Assembly (NCBI RefSeq): GCF_947623445.1
Contig: NC_135241.1
Coordinates: 808,501-872,500, forward strand
Source of the DNA: Clavelina lepadiformis
Lineage: Eukaryota; Chordata; Ascidiacea; Aplousobranchia; Clavelinidae
Reading direction: 5' to 3'
Length of the DNA stretch: 64,000 nt
Part shown: positions 11,663-24,100 of the stretch, in pieces
How positions within the stretch are numbered: position 1 is the first letter of the stretch
How the letters are laid out: every line of letters begins with the position of its first letter
The notes under the pieces: model-generated
Told to the model about the DNA's origin: nothing
Database searches by the model: none
The model's input: the letters and a program-made list of their open reading frames with translations, nothing else
Position numbers and translations under genes: made by a program

Positions 11663-12181
11663 ATGTCGATGGTACATGATTCTTCCGCTGACGTTCAAAT
11701 TGACGAAATCACTTCAGTTTCTGCGATGATTCCCGACTCACCCGATTCACCGGTTCAGCAATCATCTCCCGCTCCGTATGTACCGATCATCAGACCTGGG
11801 GAGCAAGGCGCTCTTGCCCCCATGCCCCGGCGCGCTGATCGAGCGGATATACAAGCTACGGTGTTACAACCAGTACATAGACAATTTCGGCCGTTTAATA
11901 CAAGCGTTACGACACCGACCCTTGCGGTTCCTGCGCCGCCAACCACTTCGGCTGAGGATCTACTACTTTGGTTCCAGCAGCTGGATGAACTGTCCCAGCT
12001 GGTTCCTCATTTTCATTTATGGAGCAAAATCCTTACCATGGTAGCAGCCACACCTGCTTTCCACATGGGCCACTTGTTGAAGTATATATCCGACAGGGTT
12101 AACGACGAAACCCTGGAATACGAACAGTTCAAACAATTTTTGCATGCCCGGTTAATCTTGGAGATACCCTCCAACATGTAG
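11663..12181 (+). CDS. Fourth ORF of the LTR element, truncated capsid-like protein
   Basis: 172 residues located between env and the polypurine tract, in the position of an accessory gene. Residues 1-95 are acidic/Pro/Ser-rich and unstructured. From W103 the pattern resembles the element's own Gag capsid start: W-F-x-x-L-D, then exactly 27 residues between this Trp and a Pro-Ala (P131), the same spacing as W101 to P129 in Gag. A Tyr/Phe/Leu-rich helix follows before the stop. There is no Cys/His knuckle and no second capsid domain. Sequence identity is low, so this is a pattern-level relationship. It could be a diverged gag duplicate or captured gag fragment, or the similarity could be fortuitous. 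Confidence 0.6.
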   Translation: MSMVHDSSADVQIDEITSVSAMIPDSPDSPVQQSSPAPYVPIIRPGEQGALAPMPRRADRADIQATVLQPVHRQFRPFNTSVTTPTLAVPAPPTTSAEDLLLWFQQLDELSQLVPHFHLWSKILTMVAATPAFHMGHLLKYISDRVNDETLEYEQFKQFLHARLILEIPSNM

Positions 12182-12318
12182 CTATATTACCATCAGTTAT
12201 TTTAGCATCTGTTACAATTCATTCATTTGTATATAACTTCAGTTTGTTGTTTGTGCTTGCTCACCATTGCCACCTTCAGTACGTTACATTTTAATTGTCA
12301 TCTTTTTCCTTCCGTAGC

Positions 12319-12328
12319 GGGGGAGGAA
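12319..12328 (+). other. Polypurine tract of the LTR element
   Basis: GGGGGAGGAA lies directly before TGTGG, the first bases of the 3' LTR. This is the standard plus-strand primer position and fixes the true LTR start. Confidence 0.85.
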
Positions 12329-13119
12329 TGTGGCGGACTGGGTGACCTTTCTAAATTCGTTACGTCATTCTTAGAAATGTGTTTTCCAGAACAATTGGAG
12401 TTTTTAAACTTTCAGTTCCGCCACATCATTCTTAGGAAAGAGTTTTCCAGCTAGTAATTGGAGTTCATAAACTTGCTTTTTCAGAACACTGCAAACTACC
12501 GTTGGTATATTTGAAAACTTGCTACGAATAACTTCGTGTGAAAGCTCCTTATTTGTACGTTACCAAGTCGCTTCCAAGAAACTGTTCCCAATTTAACCGA
12601 ATTTAATTTGCATTGCAAACGCACCGATTTTCACGTTCACACGCTTTGAAATGTTCATGCTTTTTTTGTCATATATTTCCGCCACATCGCAGCACGTTTT
12701 ATAAGCTTGAACTTCTGTGTGAGACTCCCTCAGAGCCTCAGAGCCTCAGACGCAGACGCGAAGCTATAGACGTATGTAATACGGTACTACTGTAGTCGTG
12801 GTGATTGCAAATCAGTAGACATCGTGCAAACAGTCGCATGACTTGTGTTCTCGGTTATTTGTAATATTGAGAAAGTGTACAGCACCTACAATAAAAGCCA
12901 TTCTGGCAAACGGTATTTGTCATAATATAATAAGAACGTTCGGCCGTCAAAAAGGTTAGAGAATTCTAACCGCACGCAACAATAGAGTCAGATACTAATG
13001 TAGTAGGTTAACTAAGTCAATAACGTAAGCTAAGACCGATAAAATTCTGTATCTGCATCTGTCGGCATCAACCTCTGCATTCCAACAACCCCAACCTCGA
13101 CAGACTACCAACCTCCACA
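12329..13119 (+). repeat. Complete 3' LTR, 791 bp
   Basis: It starts TGTGG and ends CCACA, a perfect 5-bp terminal inverted repeat, right after the polypurine tract. The last 314 bp match the 5' LTR remnant with one difference. AATAAA is at 12890-12895. A short CAGAGCCT-type triplication lies near 12728-12750. Confidence 0.9.
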
Positions 13120-13280
13120 GAACCGTTCATTAGGTACCAGGTCCACTGAACAGGAGCAGGTGCTGTTAATGCCTTGCCCAAGGGCTTTACAACGTTATGG
13201 TGCAACTGGGTAGCGAACACGGAGCCTGAGCCGCATGTAATTCCGGGCCAGCGCTCGAACCGCAATGCAACCGAGCCGAC
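13120..13280 (-). repeat. tRNA-derived SINE-like repeat
   Basis: Read on the minus strand from 13280, the head GTCGGCTCGGTTGC and GTTCGAGCGCTGGC resembles a tRNA 5' half with an A box. A B-box-like GTTCGCTACCC follows at roughly tRNA spacing. The head aligns with two copies in the receptor intron (near 59493 and 61291), while the tail differs and contains CCCTTGGGCAAGGC, common in animal SINE tails. It abuts the 3' LTR. Confidence 0.5.
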
Positions 13281-14378
13281 AAATCAAATCGAAGAATACT
13301 TATCGACAATCCCCAAACAAAAACTTTTAAATAGTGATGGAAAATTTGAATAGTCAAAAAACCCAAACTACAGCTATATTGTAGGCAATCATTTATGAGG
13401 CTATATGAGATTCTGTTAGTTACAAAGATAAAACTTAATCCAAACGTAAAATACACGTCAGCCTTCCGTATTGGAATTTTTTTTTATCTTGACACTGAAA
13501 AAAGTCGACTTCTGCAATCAATTAGTGTCTTGTAAGCTACGTATAGAGCTTCAATTAATTGCAAAACAATTTTTAAAACCAAAAACAAACAATCTTTTTA
13601 AGATGCATTCATGCTATGATCAAAGAGTATGAAAGACCACAAGACTTTCCACTCTAGTCTTTTATACTTTTTGCTATGATCATAGTTAACTTCAGTAACC
13701 GAATAACGCAAATTAAAATCCAGATTTAAATCAAAAATGTAGCCTACGATATAAAATGTGTTGACTGAAAAGTTTTTATTTGTTGCAGTAATAGCTTTTT
13801 AACCAAGAATTGATAGTGCACAAAAAATCGCAGCAACAGTTATTTCGTTTGTTGTCAATAGTCTCAAAAAAGCCCCTAAAAGGCGAAGTCACTGAACCGA
13901 GTCGAACAGACTTGTTTTGTAAACAACACACCATGGACCTTTTGCAGCTAGAAGTTCGTAAAGAAGGACAGCTTGAAAGCAAATACCTCGCTTTGCATGT
14001 CATTTTTATTCATTATGCAAGTTTTGTATATCACAGCCATCGTGCTGAATTTTATCAATTATGTTTTTAGTTTGAAGTATATAAACTTACTGCTTAAAAA
14101 AGCTTGCCATAAGACAGGTTATATGCCTATAGTTTTATAGCCCTATAGTATAGTGCCAGAGGCTCATTACACATCGGTAGCGTCCGCTCATTGTCGCTGG
14201 TGACCAGCAGTTTACTCCATTTATGAGAGGTTTATGAGAATGTTAAATTAGGGTTTAGTAATAAACTTACATTCGTTAAACTTTTTAAATTATATTTTTC
14301 TGTGCAGCTTCCCTTAATTTAAGCTCTTTTTAAGTAGGATAATTTATAGTTAAAGTTTGTGACTTTTGGACCTTCTAA
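13281..14378. other. Intergenic, LTR element to YDJC
   Basis: AT-rich. ORFs of 75-89 codons here have no recognisable family and no conserved splice context. It presumably holds the YDJC promoter and 5' UTR, but I see no clear element. Confidence 0.4.
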
Positions 14379-15251
14379 ATGCAAAGACATTTACTCATAG
14401 TAGCTGATGACTTCGGTTATGGAAATGCAAGAGATCATGGCATTTTGAAATGCTTCCAAAAAAATTGTATCAGTGGGGTTTCTATTTTACCAAACTGCAA
14501 ACATAGTTACAACGCAGTGCAAATTGCAAAGAAACATAATCTTCCCACAGGGCTTCACTTTAACATTACAGAAGGTCAGCCTTTGTCAAATGCTGACTCA
14601 GTTAGTTCCCTTGTTGGTCCGAGTGGAAAATTCCTGGGAAAGTTAGGGTTCTGGTCAGCATCTAACATTGTTCAATGTCATGTTGCATTAGAACTGGAAA
14701 CTCAGATTGACTGGTTTAGAAATAAATTTGGTTATTTGCCGTTGCACATTGACGGACACCAGCACGTGCATGTTCATCCCGATGTGGTTCTTGTTTTTAG
14801 TAAAACTTTGTCCAACTTCAGAATAAAACGAACTCGATTGCCGATTGAGTATCCGTGCCCAAAACTACCTGTTCGGCAATCTTTCGAAAAAGAACATTTT
14901 CTCAACAAAGTGACACGGATGGCTGAACAAGCCGCTCGAGTGTTCAAAGAACACCAAGTTTGTCACACCGAAGCTTTCATTGGCATGTACTTAATGGGAA
15001 AGAACATGTCCATTGAGAGTTTACAATGCACGATAAACCAAGTCTTCCAGAGTGGAGTAGGATCGTGTGAATTAATGGTTCACCCTGGCTATTGCTGTGA
15101 TCCTGTAACAGATGGTTGCCTTGGCGATGAATTTGCTGATGCCTTTTCTTGCTCTCCTGATAGAGAACATGAATTGAATGTATTAACCTCAGATGAAATG
15201 ATAAATTTCTACAAAATAAATGATATCAAATTGTCAATTTCTGCAAGCTAG
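14379..15251 (+). CDS. YDJC: YDJC-type carbohydrate deacetylase
   Basis: A single-exon ORF of 290 residues (vertebrate YDJC is a little over 320). The YdjC fold family is a metal-dependent deacetylase family acting on N-acetylated sugars or oligosaccharides; the physiological substrate in animals is not settled. Diagnostic motifs are all present: the ADDFGYG acidic pair (D10, D11) near the N-terminus, GLHFN with H60, DGHQHVHVHP (125-134), and ELMVHPGY (231-238). The C-terminal FSCSPDREHELNVLT also matches animal members. The ATG is the first in frame and places the DD motif at the usual distance. No intron is needed, although a 5' UTR intron cannot be excluded. The protein lacks a signal peptide, so a cytosolic location is likely. 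Confidence 0.93.
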   Translation: MQRHLLIVADDFGYGNARDHGILKCFQKNCISGVSILPNCKHSYNAVQIAKKHNLPTGLHFNITEGQPLSNADSVSSLVGPSGKFLGKLGFWSASNIVQCHVALELETQIDWFRNKFGYLPLHIDGHQHVHVHPDVVLVFSKTLSNFRIKRTRLPIEYPCPKLPVRQSFEKEHFLNKVTRMAEQAARVFKEHQVCHTEAFIGMYLMGKNMSIESLQCTINQVFQSGVGSCELMVHPGYCCDPVTDGCLGDEFADAFSCSPDREHELNVLTSDEMINFYKINDIKLSISAS

Positions 15252-18200
15252 ATTGAATCTGCTATATAATACTTAAATATCTGATGTACGTACATTGTAT
15301 CAGCTTTAGGCAGACATATCTTGCGTTCAAGGCAATTATTTATCGGTGTCTGTTTTTCATAAAATCAGTGCAATTCACACTATGCTATCCAGAGGTATGT
15401 TTTTATGCAAGCAACCATAAGTTATTATTATATTTATAATTGTTACTGACATCATTAACACCTTTCCTGTTGTTTGGCTTTGTACTGTGGAAACTATTTT
15501 TAACGTATGATATATGTAAGTTTTCTGTATGATGAGATTTTGGTTGCAGATAAAATTTTTGTTTTACTTCAATGTTATATTTTGCTAATCGTGTACACAG
15601 GGCTAATTGCTTAATTTAGCTCTCTAAAAATATGCACGTGTTTACTTAATTTCTTTTACGTCTCAATCAGTTCAACCATAATTTATGCGAGTTCTAAAAG
15701 ATCAATTTTTGGCTGTCATGATTATATACGGTTGCTATTGCTGGGGTGTTAGCTGGATTGTGCTATCATAGGTTCGCTGCAGTGGTTTTTATGAGTTGAA
15801 AGTCTTATAATTAACAAGGGATCTGTGAATGTTGGTCGTGCAGTTTGTGTAATTATACATCGCTCGTGTCATGTATTTGATGAAATGCAGAGTATTGCTG
15901 AATTTACTGCACATTAATTTATCCATCTTGTTCCACATTGCACTAATACCCATGTAAAAACATTAGCCTTAATTTGCAGGTGTTCTTGCTGTTATTTTTG
16001 TAGATTTAATATACATTTGGTGGCATCATGCGTCAAGAAGAAACACTGCTTCATCAGACGCAATCTCACAAAATGAGCCAGGGGTGTTACATATGTGCAA
16101 TATAGCTATGTAGCTACATGAAGGTAACTTGTAAATGAATGGCTCGCTTCTGTGTAATCGTTTTGACTGATCCTGGTCTTTCTTGCTTAACGCATACATG
16201 GACATCATACAAAAGAACTCAGTTACATGTTTCCGACCAACCTGAGCAAATTGAGTTCAGGGCAGGTTAAAAAATCTTTCTTATTGCTTGTATGGTTGAT
16301 GATTTATGTGTGATTGCGTTTAAGCTCAGTTTGATTATTATATATCTGTTTAGCAGGGCACCATATATATTTCAAAATATTTGAGCTTCTATTTAAAGGT
16401 TGCATTGTAATTTTAAGAAACTCAGGAATTGAGTTCCACACTCTGTGGCTTTCATTTCAATTGCTGTGCCCAGAATGCAGTGGTTACCACTTTCATTCTC
16501 TCACTCGTCCTAAACTACATTTGTTTAAGAAAAACGTGTAACATTGGTTAGCATTAAGGTGCTTTAAGATACATGCAACCAGGCTATTGGTTAAGCCGGT
16601 TTGTTTGGATTTGATTGCTGCAAAGTTAACTCAGTATAAGCTCAGGCTCTGTTTGTTTTGTGACTGCAAATTTTTGGATATTAACCTTCTACGTGACAGT
16701 GCGGTATTTGTGACATCACAAAGCACAACAGGGTTTTCTGGGCCTTTACTTGCAAAACCACCATCCCATCATATCATGTGATCGCTATCATTGTTTAAGA
16801 AATCACTGAACCGTTTGTCATTCTAGTTATCGGTTCCATTGCACCAATCAGCGCCGATTTGTTTACTTTCTCTGGATAGTTTTCATTAGCTTTGATGTCA
16901 AACAAACCCAGACAATGTTTGCGTTTGCTACAATCACGGCGATGGTGTTATTGACTCTTATATAACCCACGCGCTGTATTTTATCGGTCATTGTGCCGTC
17001 ACACTTTTCCGGTGGAATTGTGAGGTTTGTTGCAGATACTTAACTGAGCAGCGTATTCCATCGTCCATTGAGAGTATGTTGCGTGATTTCAAAACTTTCT
17101 TCCAGGCACCAGTGCCAACGGAAAAGATACAACTCGCTCTCCCACGTTTGGTTGAGGTCAAGTGGAGGCAAATACAGTTGTGCGCATGCGCTGTGTCGAC
17201 TACCCAAAAACGCTCGAATGTTTGATGTCATCAAGAACACACGCAGAGAGATTGCAACCGAGTCCTTTGTTCCTGACTCTTGTCAATTTGAGTTGTGAAC
17301 TCGTGACTCGAGTCAAATCGCGGGACAAACATTCGAGTCATTTACTGCATTCACGATTCGCGAATCTGACGACGCAGTGCGAGTATAAAAAATATACTTC
17401 GCCTGTGACCACGTGATCATTAAATAGCCTACCATGGCACGTCGTCAGCCTAACCCGCACCAGTGTTCCTCTGAAACCTAAAATTAATCTGAGTGAAGTC
17501 GAATGTCCATAAATAATGATCTCGCTACGTCATTTGGTTTGTTGAAGATCAGACGCTGTACGTTGAGGCTTCACCGAAATTCAAGAACCCATAATATCTG
17601 TTCGATTTATTTTGAACAAAGAGAATTAAATCTATGACCCGGATTATTAGATCTTACCTATGCCCTGACATTTAGGTTGAGTTGAATGGAATCCGATTTC
17701 ACGGATGTCGCGATCATTTTGTAGCCTGCAGCTTATATTCGATCTAATCCCTGCCCGTCTAAGATTTCGATGTTTCAGTGAGATTAAGACTTGACTGACA
17801 AGTCACTAGTTTCAGCAACGTCAATCGCCAAGTTCTTCGAGAAACCGGTCCTAAAAATCAAATCCAACTCACAAACTGGTTCCATGCGAGTCCGACGGCA
17901 CCGGTCGATGAGAAAATAAGAAATTGTGTGTTGCACAACGATTCAGTTGCTGCAGAATTCTCTTTGCAGCATTAATGTTTGCTGAATTTTCCGAATCAGT
18001 TTGACCTTCTTCATTGAGAGTTTGGGTCGTCTTTCGTTGCCGTGTCTTATGCTGTGACGTGACGTATGCCAATATATTCCGGTTGTGTCGTATAATTTTG
18101 AAGATATTTTAAATTGTCCAAAATTTCTCTCCATTTTCGCATATTTTGATGTTACTGCGTCATCACAGCTCGAATAGCTCTGGGCGATGTTTTGTGTATT

Positions 18201-21191
18201 TAGGGCGATGTTGCACCACCTGATTGTGGTCGAAGGAAACTCAATTACAGCTGTTGTCACAAGCACGCAGTTGTCGCTAATTCATTTCGGTTGTCGAGTT
18301 TTAAAAGCACTTTTGGCTATTTCCAAACTTGGTTTTGTGATTTATCTTCTGCCGAAAACAAATGTAGGCGAGTGAAGGGTACATTGAAAATATCGTAAAA
18401 ATAGGACGATCACGGACTTACAACGTTGACATTTTCGAGTCAAGATTGAGGTGTTTTCCAACTCTTCCATGTGTACGATCACCTTCTTGTTTGCCACTGT
18501 CAATAAAAACGAAGTGGTTTCCAGGAATGAGTTTTTCGTTACAGGTTCTTTGGAATGGAAAACATGAATCATGTTTACTATCTGGCGGCTGTTTTGCAAA
18601 CAGTGACAGTATTTGAACGATAAACCGATGTCAGTGCCGCTGTTACCGTGTTGTTAAATAATAATAAACACAATTTCGGCGCTAATTTTGAGATTTCTCA
18701 GGCTTACCACATGAGACCCATCTCGTCAATAACATTGTTTATCTTTTCATTTACGTCACAATCTACGCCCGCCAAACCACAGCACTGCGATTGGCGATCT
18801 TCTATGATAACTTCGTCTCCCAAAGCAGGTATTTCTACTAATGCTGAACAACCTGTAATTTTCGACCCTCCCAGTTACTAGTGGCGTGGTCGCCCCAGTA
18901 ATTGCTTTTTTGACGTCATAATGGTGCGTTTCTTGTCGGAGGAAATGATTGGTTGAAAGGAAGTTTCGAACAGGCCCTTCACGTTTGTTGGACGGATTAT
19001 CCTTTAACCAACGTGGCGGCAGGGACAGTTGGTAAGTTTTTAGCCATTAAGTTTTTATGTGAAGGAAAAACTTTCCATCTTGGTGGAATTTTCCGTCTCG
19101 CTTTCGCTTTGTCCTGTTGTTAAATTTTCGCCTTTGTCAACGGATTTTCATTTGAAATACGAGGTTAGTTTATATACAGTCCACGTCTTCGTAATCGTTC
19201 TGCCCTGGTTAACCAGTAAAACCAGACGCATTTGTCACAATGCTGGGTTGTGACGCTATACAGGTTTTTGTCAACATTTTTTTGGAAACATGTTTGCGAC
19301 AATGGCTTGCCACGTTTCTTGCGTCATGCCAGTACTCATACCACTTACGCATGGACCGTCTGTTGCAATTCGTGCAAGTTGGTCTTTGTTGATGCTGCTG
19401 TGTTTCACCACTAGTATGGTGCATCCTTTTCCTTGTCTTGAGATGAAACGAAGCATGAAATGTTACACATAAGTTAAAGCAACCACAGCATAACACTCGA
19501 ACATCTGTGACCGTTCGTACACTGCCTTGTGTTTGCCCATTCGCCCGAATGCTCGAATCGAACCCGGTTATTGGCAAGCTATCCGGTTTTGGTGTTTCAT
19601 TTAGATTTCAACACCTGTATTCGGAAAGTTGTATTTCTGTTTTGTTGTCTACTCAAGTCACATTCACACGCCATTAAATTGTTGTGTATTTAGCCGTAAA
19701 GCTTTCTTGCCACGAAAATCAGCTCAAAGTTTCAAAAGTCTTTGTGCGTCGGCTATTATCGTCTACTTTTTGACATTTGAGACAATTGCTTTAAAAACAA
19801 ACCAACTTTGCATTTTTCCCAGAAATCCAAACCGAGTTAACGTCAGTTTTTTCTTGATTGATTCGAACCGTCACTTTTCGCTGCGGTCGTCGCATTGAAA
19901 CTGGTTTTTGTCGACTTTTTCGTCCCGTAACCCGTTCGCGTCCGACTTTCTTTGTTTTGAAAAGTCGCTGATAAGGAAGCAGTCTCTGTCTCAAGCACCA
20001 CGTGGAGGCGACCAGAACACATACATCAAGCCACAAGCAACAGTCGGCCGCAATTTAAAAGAGAGAAAACGGGAGAATTGGAGCAGGAAACCCGATCGTT
20101 GGAGCTGAACCTGTCCAATCGATAAGGAACAGAGTTGAGTGGTGTATGTGGGAACATGGGGTAGTTTCCTGTAAATTCACTCGTTTTCGAATATGGCTTC
20201 ATTGGACGCTTAGCTGTTACCGACAAACGCCAGCGTTTTATCTTGTGGTCATGTCATGTCATGTCTGTGTCAAATCGTAATTAGCGGTGTGATTGCGAAA
20301 ACCTCGAGATGTCGCAAGTGGCATATGTTACCGTGATACAATACACAATGTAGCTTTCGTTTATTCGTCTCACAGCAACAAATTTTGTTGCTGAATTTAT
20401 TCTCTGCACCGAAGCAACTCAAAACTAAAAGAGCGTTCTGTTTTCTTAAGAAGTAGAAGAGCTGAATTATTCCCCAGGAAGTCCTTTGTCACGTCACATA
20501 GTCTTTTGTTGTTCGCCAACAGCTGACGAACGCTCAAAAGAAGTCATTTTTTTCTCACGTTTTTACCAAAGCTTTGTTTTGATCAGTTCCAACCAATCAG
20601 CGTCGAGTATGTGCAACACCTCGTGCTCTTAACGGTCAGCTGGGAGAAGGAGCAAGAGGGAGAAGACGTGGAAAGAGAAAGAAAGAGAGAAAGAATGCGC
20701 GCGTGGAAGAGAATAAAAGAGAAAGGGCTGGTAGTCTTGCGAAAAAAGCTACACACGTGATGTGTTCTCATGGAGAATGTTTTGTTGTCGAATGTCAGAA
20801 TGTGGCTCATTTTGCACAGCGCGTTGCGAGGAAGTGCGCGAATTGGAGATGCTGTGCGTTGGCTGTGTCGTGCAAATAAATCGTATAAATTGCCATCTAA
20901 ATGCAGCACAGTGTCTGTGTAGCGCTATGTCTTTTTAAATTTGATTATTCAGTTGGCTTATGTGTCTAATGAATGCATTGACTTTCAGCTACCGTTGTAT
21001 TAGTTTGCTAATCAGCTGATAAACTAATATAAATATTGACTAAAGCCAGTATTCTTGTTAAACACTTGATACTGCTGGGTCCGATCTATTCGAGTTCTTC
21101 GTTCGAGATAGTCATTCGCTATTACGAGTCTTGCTCGTTCGACGACTACTGCCTTGCATCCAGACTTCATCGAGTCTTGAAATCGACAAAC
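15252..21191. other. Intergenic and upstream region of YPEL
   Basis: About 6 kb with no coding exon I can support. ORFs of 60-122 codons near 16.6, 17.1, 18.0, 18.5, 19.3 and 20.7 kb are short, overlap each other on both strands and show no family motifs. From about 17 kb the base composition rises in G+C. A TGACGTCA palindrome (18911-18918) and a possible noncoding first exon of YPEL ending at 19031 are the only regulatory hints. Confidence 0.4.
18960..19031 (+). promoter_or_regulatory. Possible noncoding first exon and promoter of YPEL
   Basis: The strong donor GTAAGTTTTT follows base 19031, just after AACGTGGCGGCAGGG, which resembles a promoter-proximal GGCGGC-type sequence. A matching acceptor (TTGACTTTCAG at about 20979-20989) lies 200 bp before the YPEL ATG. 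This is inference from splice signals only; transcript data would decide it. Confidence 0.25.
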
Positions 21192-24100
21192 ATGGTGAAG
21201 ACGTTTCAAGATTACCTCAGCTCCGATTGCCACAGAACTTACAGCTGTGTGCATTGCAGGGCGCACTTGGCTGGACACGCCGCGCTTATTTCAAAGGTAA
21301 TTACATTAAGTTTGTCACGGTATTTTATGTCTAATGACAGTATAGATAATATAAATTACGGGAAATCAACTTGACTGACGCAACTGCCAGCGCAGCCGGC
21401 GCCAAAGCAAACTAATTTGCATTGAACTAAGCGCACGATTCATGTTGTTGATCGATAAAACTCATTGTTTTGTTACCGCTTGAGCATTGAAGGCAAATCT
21501 TAAACCCTTGTTCATTACTTAAACGTGTCTCTTTACTTACATTGTCCTATTTGTTTACAGTCATTTCAAGGGAGCCAAGGACGTGCCTACCTATTCAACG
21601 ACGTGTAAGTTTGCTCTGTAATCGTATTGAGTTTCACTAACTAGTCCTATTTGAGTGTCATAGGGCAATATGTTGTTCATCTCCATTGATGCGACTTAGT
21701 TACGACTGGCGAGTGTATTCATACGGTCAAATTTCCTCGCTAATGGAAGTGAACCACGTCAGAAAAGATTCACCCGTTCAATTAACACACCGGTATGAGG
21801 TCTATTTCGGAACCGTAGCTGGATGCCTCGTCTAAAGTAGGGTCTGGCCATCGCTGTATAGACTCGTTTAGTATTAAAGTTACGCGTCTCCTTCCTTTCG
21901 GCCAACCCCAGAGTCTTTTGTGCAGACGGGGAACCGCTCATGAATAATTTAATTCATGCTGCTTAGCCCATCTAACTGGTAACTAGGACGGGCTTGCGTT
22001 TGTATCCAAGCGGCAAGCTATCAGGCGTCCCCACGTAGCGTTGATGTTAAAACCCGCTTTACTGAATTCAAAACCAGTTTCAGTTTAGTTTTAATTTGAC
22101 GACGGCTGAACTAACTTATCGTCTCAATACCACGCGCTCAGCGAGTTGCCCCCAGCGTTGGCAATCCACCTCACCCTGTTTGATGGTGTTGTCACCGACT
22201 AATACCTATGTCATGTTTTACATCGACATCATATACGATTCGGATCTGGAAACAATTTGGGAATTTCACCACGTTTTTGTAAATTAGGTGTTATTTTTCA
22301 TAATCATTGTGATTTTTTAAGATCAAAATAACGATTTTTTGCGCGTTAATGGCATGTAATGTGCAAACACAACCATTTCTAGACCCAGAGTGCTGACCCT
22401 TTAGCTACTGCCTTCCACTTTACTTTATCTTGTAACGACCCAAATCACTGGAGCGTGAACAATGATGCTTATTCGCTCACATAAGTGGGCTGCCGCTCCA
22501 CTTATTTATCGATCTCTTCAGCCAATGTCAAACGCGCGCTCGCGACAACGTTTGCTCTTTTTACTCGAAATAATACCAGCACCAGCTGTTGGCGATTTAC
22601 CATTCTTTTGACTGAATTGGTGCGCGGTGTAAAAATGGGGCAATTGCGCTAGTGTTGTTTGATCCCGCTAAACCATGTTTGACCCTATTACTGATATCGC
22701 TGTGACTACGAGGAAGCCAAAACTTCCCACTGTGATGATAACAAGCAGTGGAAATACACGTCACGGCGTGTTGTAAATAATATAGCCTTGTAGAAATCAA
22801 CTTGTATCGTTGTTCTCCACATACATCTAGCATTAGAAACGAGACGACGGTTTCAGTGCATAAATATAAATATGCTTCATGTCAATATTGATTTTCGCCG
22901 TTGCTCTAAGATCTCGTTACTCCATTTGAACCTTGGCCGGGTTGTATGATGAAGCCCCTTTGCTGTCATGGAATGAAATTAACTGGTAAACGTCTTGCGT
23001 TCTTCCCACCAAAGTGTTAAAACCTGTTGGACCGGTCACGCAGTGAGGCTTAACATAAGATCTTAATTTTAATCACGTCATATTAAGTGTGGATTTGTCG
23101 TGCGGTTTCCATAAAGGCGCCATGCTTGCTGACTGGCACCTAAGCAGATCTCCATTCTCCTGTTCAACGACATTTTTAAAGAACAGGAAAACTTTCCGAC
23201 ATTCATATTAAACGCCAGGACGTTTCTCAAATATTTTGAGGTCACTTTGGCCAATAATTATCTCACACAGGCTGTGGCAAGCGTCCATCCAATCAAAAAG
23301 ATGTTAATTGCGCTTCCAATATTTGATGTGCGCCATAGAATAATTAGAAACACAGAATCAGTGATGTAATAATTGATTGATTATTACAGGGTTAACGTCA
23401 GCAGCGGTACTCCGGAAGAAAGGGTCCTTCTCACTGGCGTGCATGATGTATCTGACATCAAGTGTAAATGCTGTAAAACGACTCTCGGATGGAAATACGT
23501 AAGTTGTCTAATAGCTTGCCCTTTGTTTCGGCAATAACAAAAAAATATCCGTTTTGGCGGAAATAAGATTCCCCGTTTGTAGATCACGTGATCGTTGTGA
23601 TTGTCAGAAACAATTATGGTTTTCCGGTTTGGTGTGAAACGATAACGGGCAATAATCTTCGAAATTTCCCCTTGTAATTTCATACCAGCGATCTTGGGTC
23701 GTGGTAAGCTTTCACCCCATTTAAATAAAAACGGTCGCTTGTTTTTCACCACTCCCTTGTTACGACGGAATCTCAACTTCTATATGCCCTCTTTTGTGAC
23801 GTAACACACCCGTTATTTGGTGATGAATGGGTACTGCTCCACTTGTGTCCCCAGGTAGTTAAACAGACCCGGGCGATTAATGGTGAATAGGGTCTACAAT
23901 GGACCCCATAACGACCCTGACCCCCAAACAATGGGAAGCACGCTTCGTTTGATGGCGTCTGTCTTCATAGACCGGCTGATGGATGAATAGGAAACCTCGT
24001 GTTGAGTAATAATGACAACGATTATGATTTAATAAACAAAGCGTCTTAGGAATCGTGATTCATCTTTGCACGCTATTGAGACAAGTTGGATCGAAACGGT

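Larger units (their letters stand above)
3869..13119 (+). mobile_element. Env-bearing Ty3/gypsy-type LTR retrotransposon (endogenous retrovirus-like)
   Basis: A 9.25-kb element with order LTR remnant, primer-binding-like site, gag, pol (protease, reverse transcriptase, RNase H, integrase), env, a fourth ORF, polypurine tract and LTR. The pol order with integrase after RNase H is that of Ty3/gypsy (Metaviridae). The 314 bp shared by the two LTRs differ at one base, so the insertion is recent. Pol, env and the fourth ORF are open. Two lesions are visible: the 5' LTR lacks its first 477 bp (most of U3, where the promoter would be), and a hAT MITE interrupts gag. No target-site duplication can be tested because the left end is missing. 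The copy is probably not self-transcribing from its own LTR. Confidence 0.93.

Noticed and set aside
13120..13280. Possible tRNA gene
   Set aside because: A- and B-box-like motifs are present, but acceptor and anticodon stems do not pair and it belongs to a repeat family, so a SINE head is more likely.
16587..20909. Many 60-122 codon ORFs upstream of YPEL
   Set aside because: They overlap on both strands, have no splice context, no conserved motifs and random composition. The higher G+C of the region explains the open frames.
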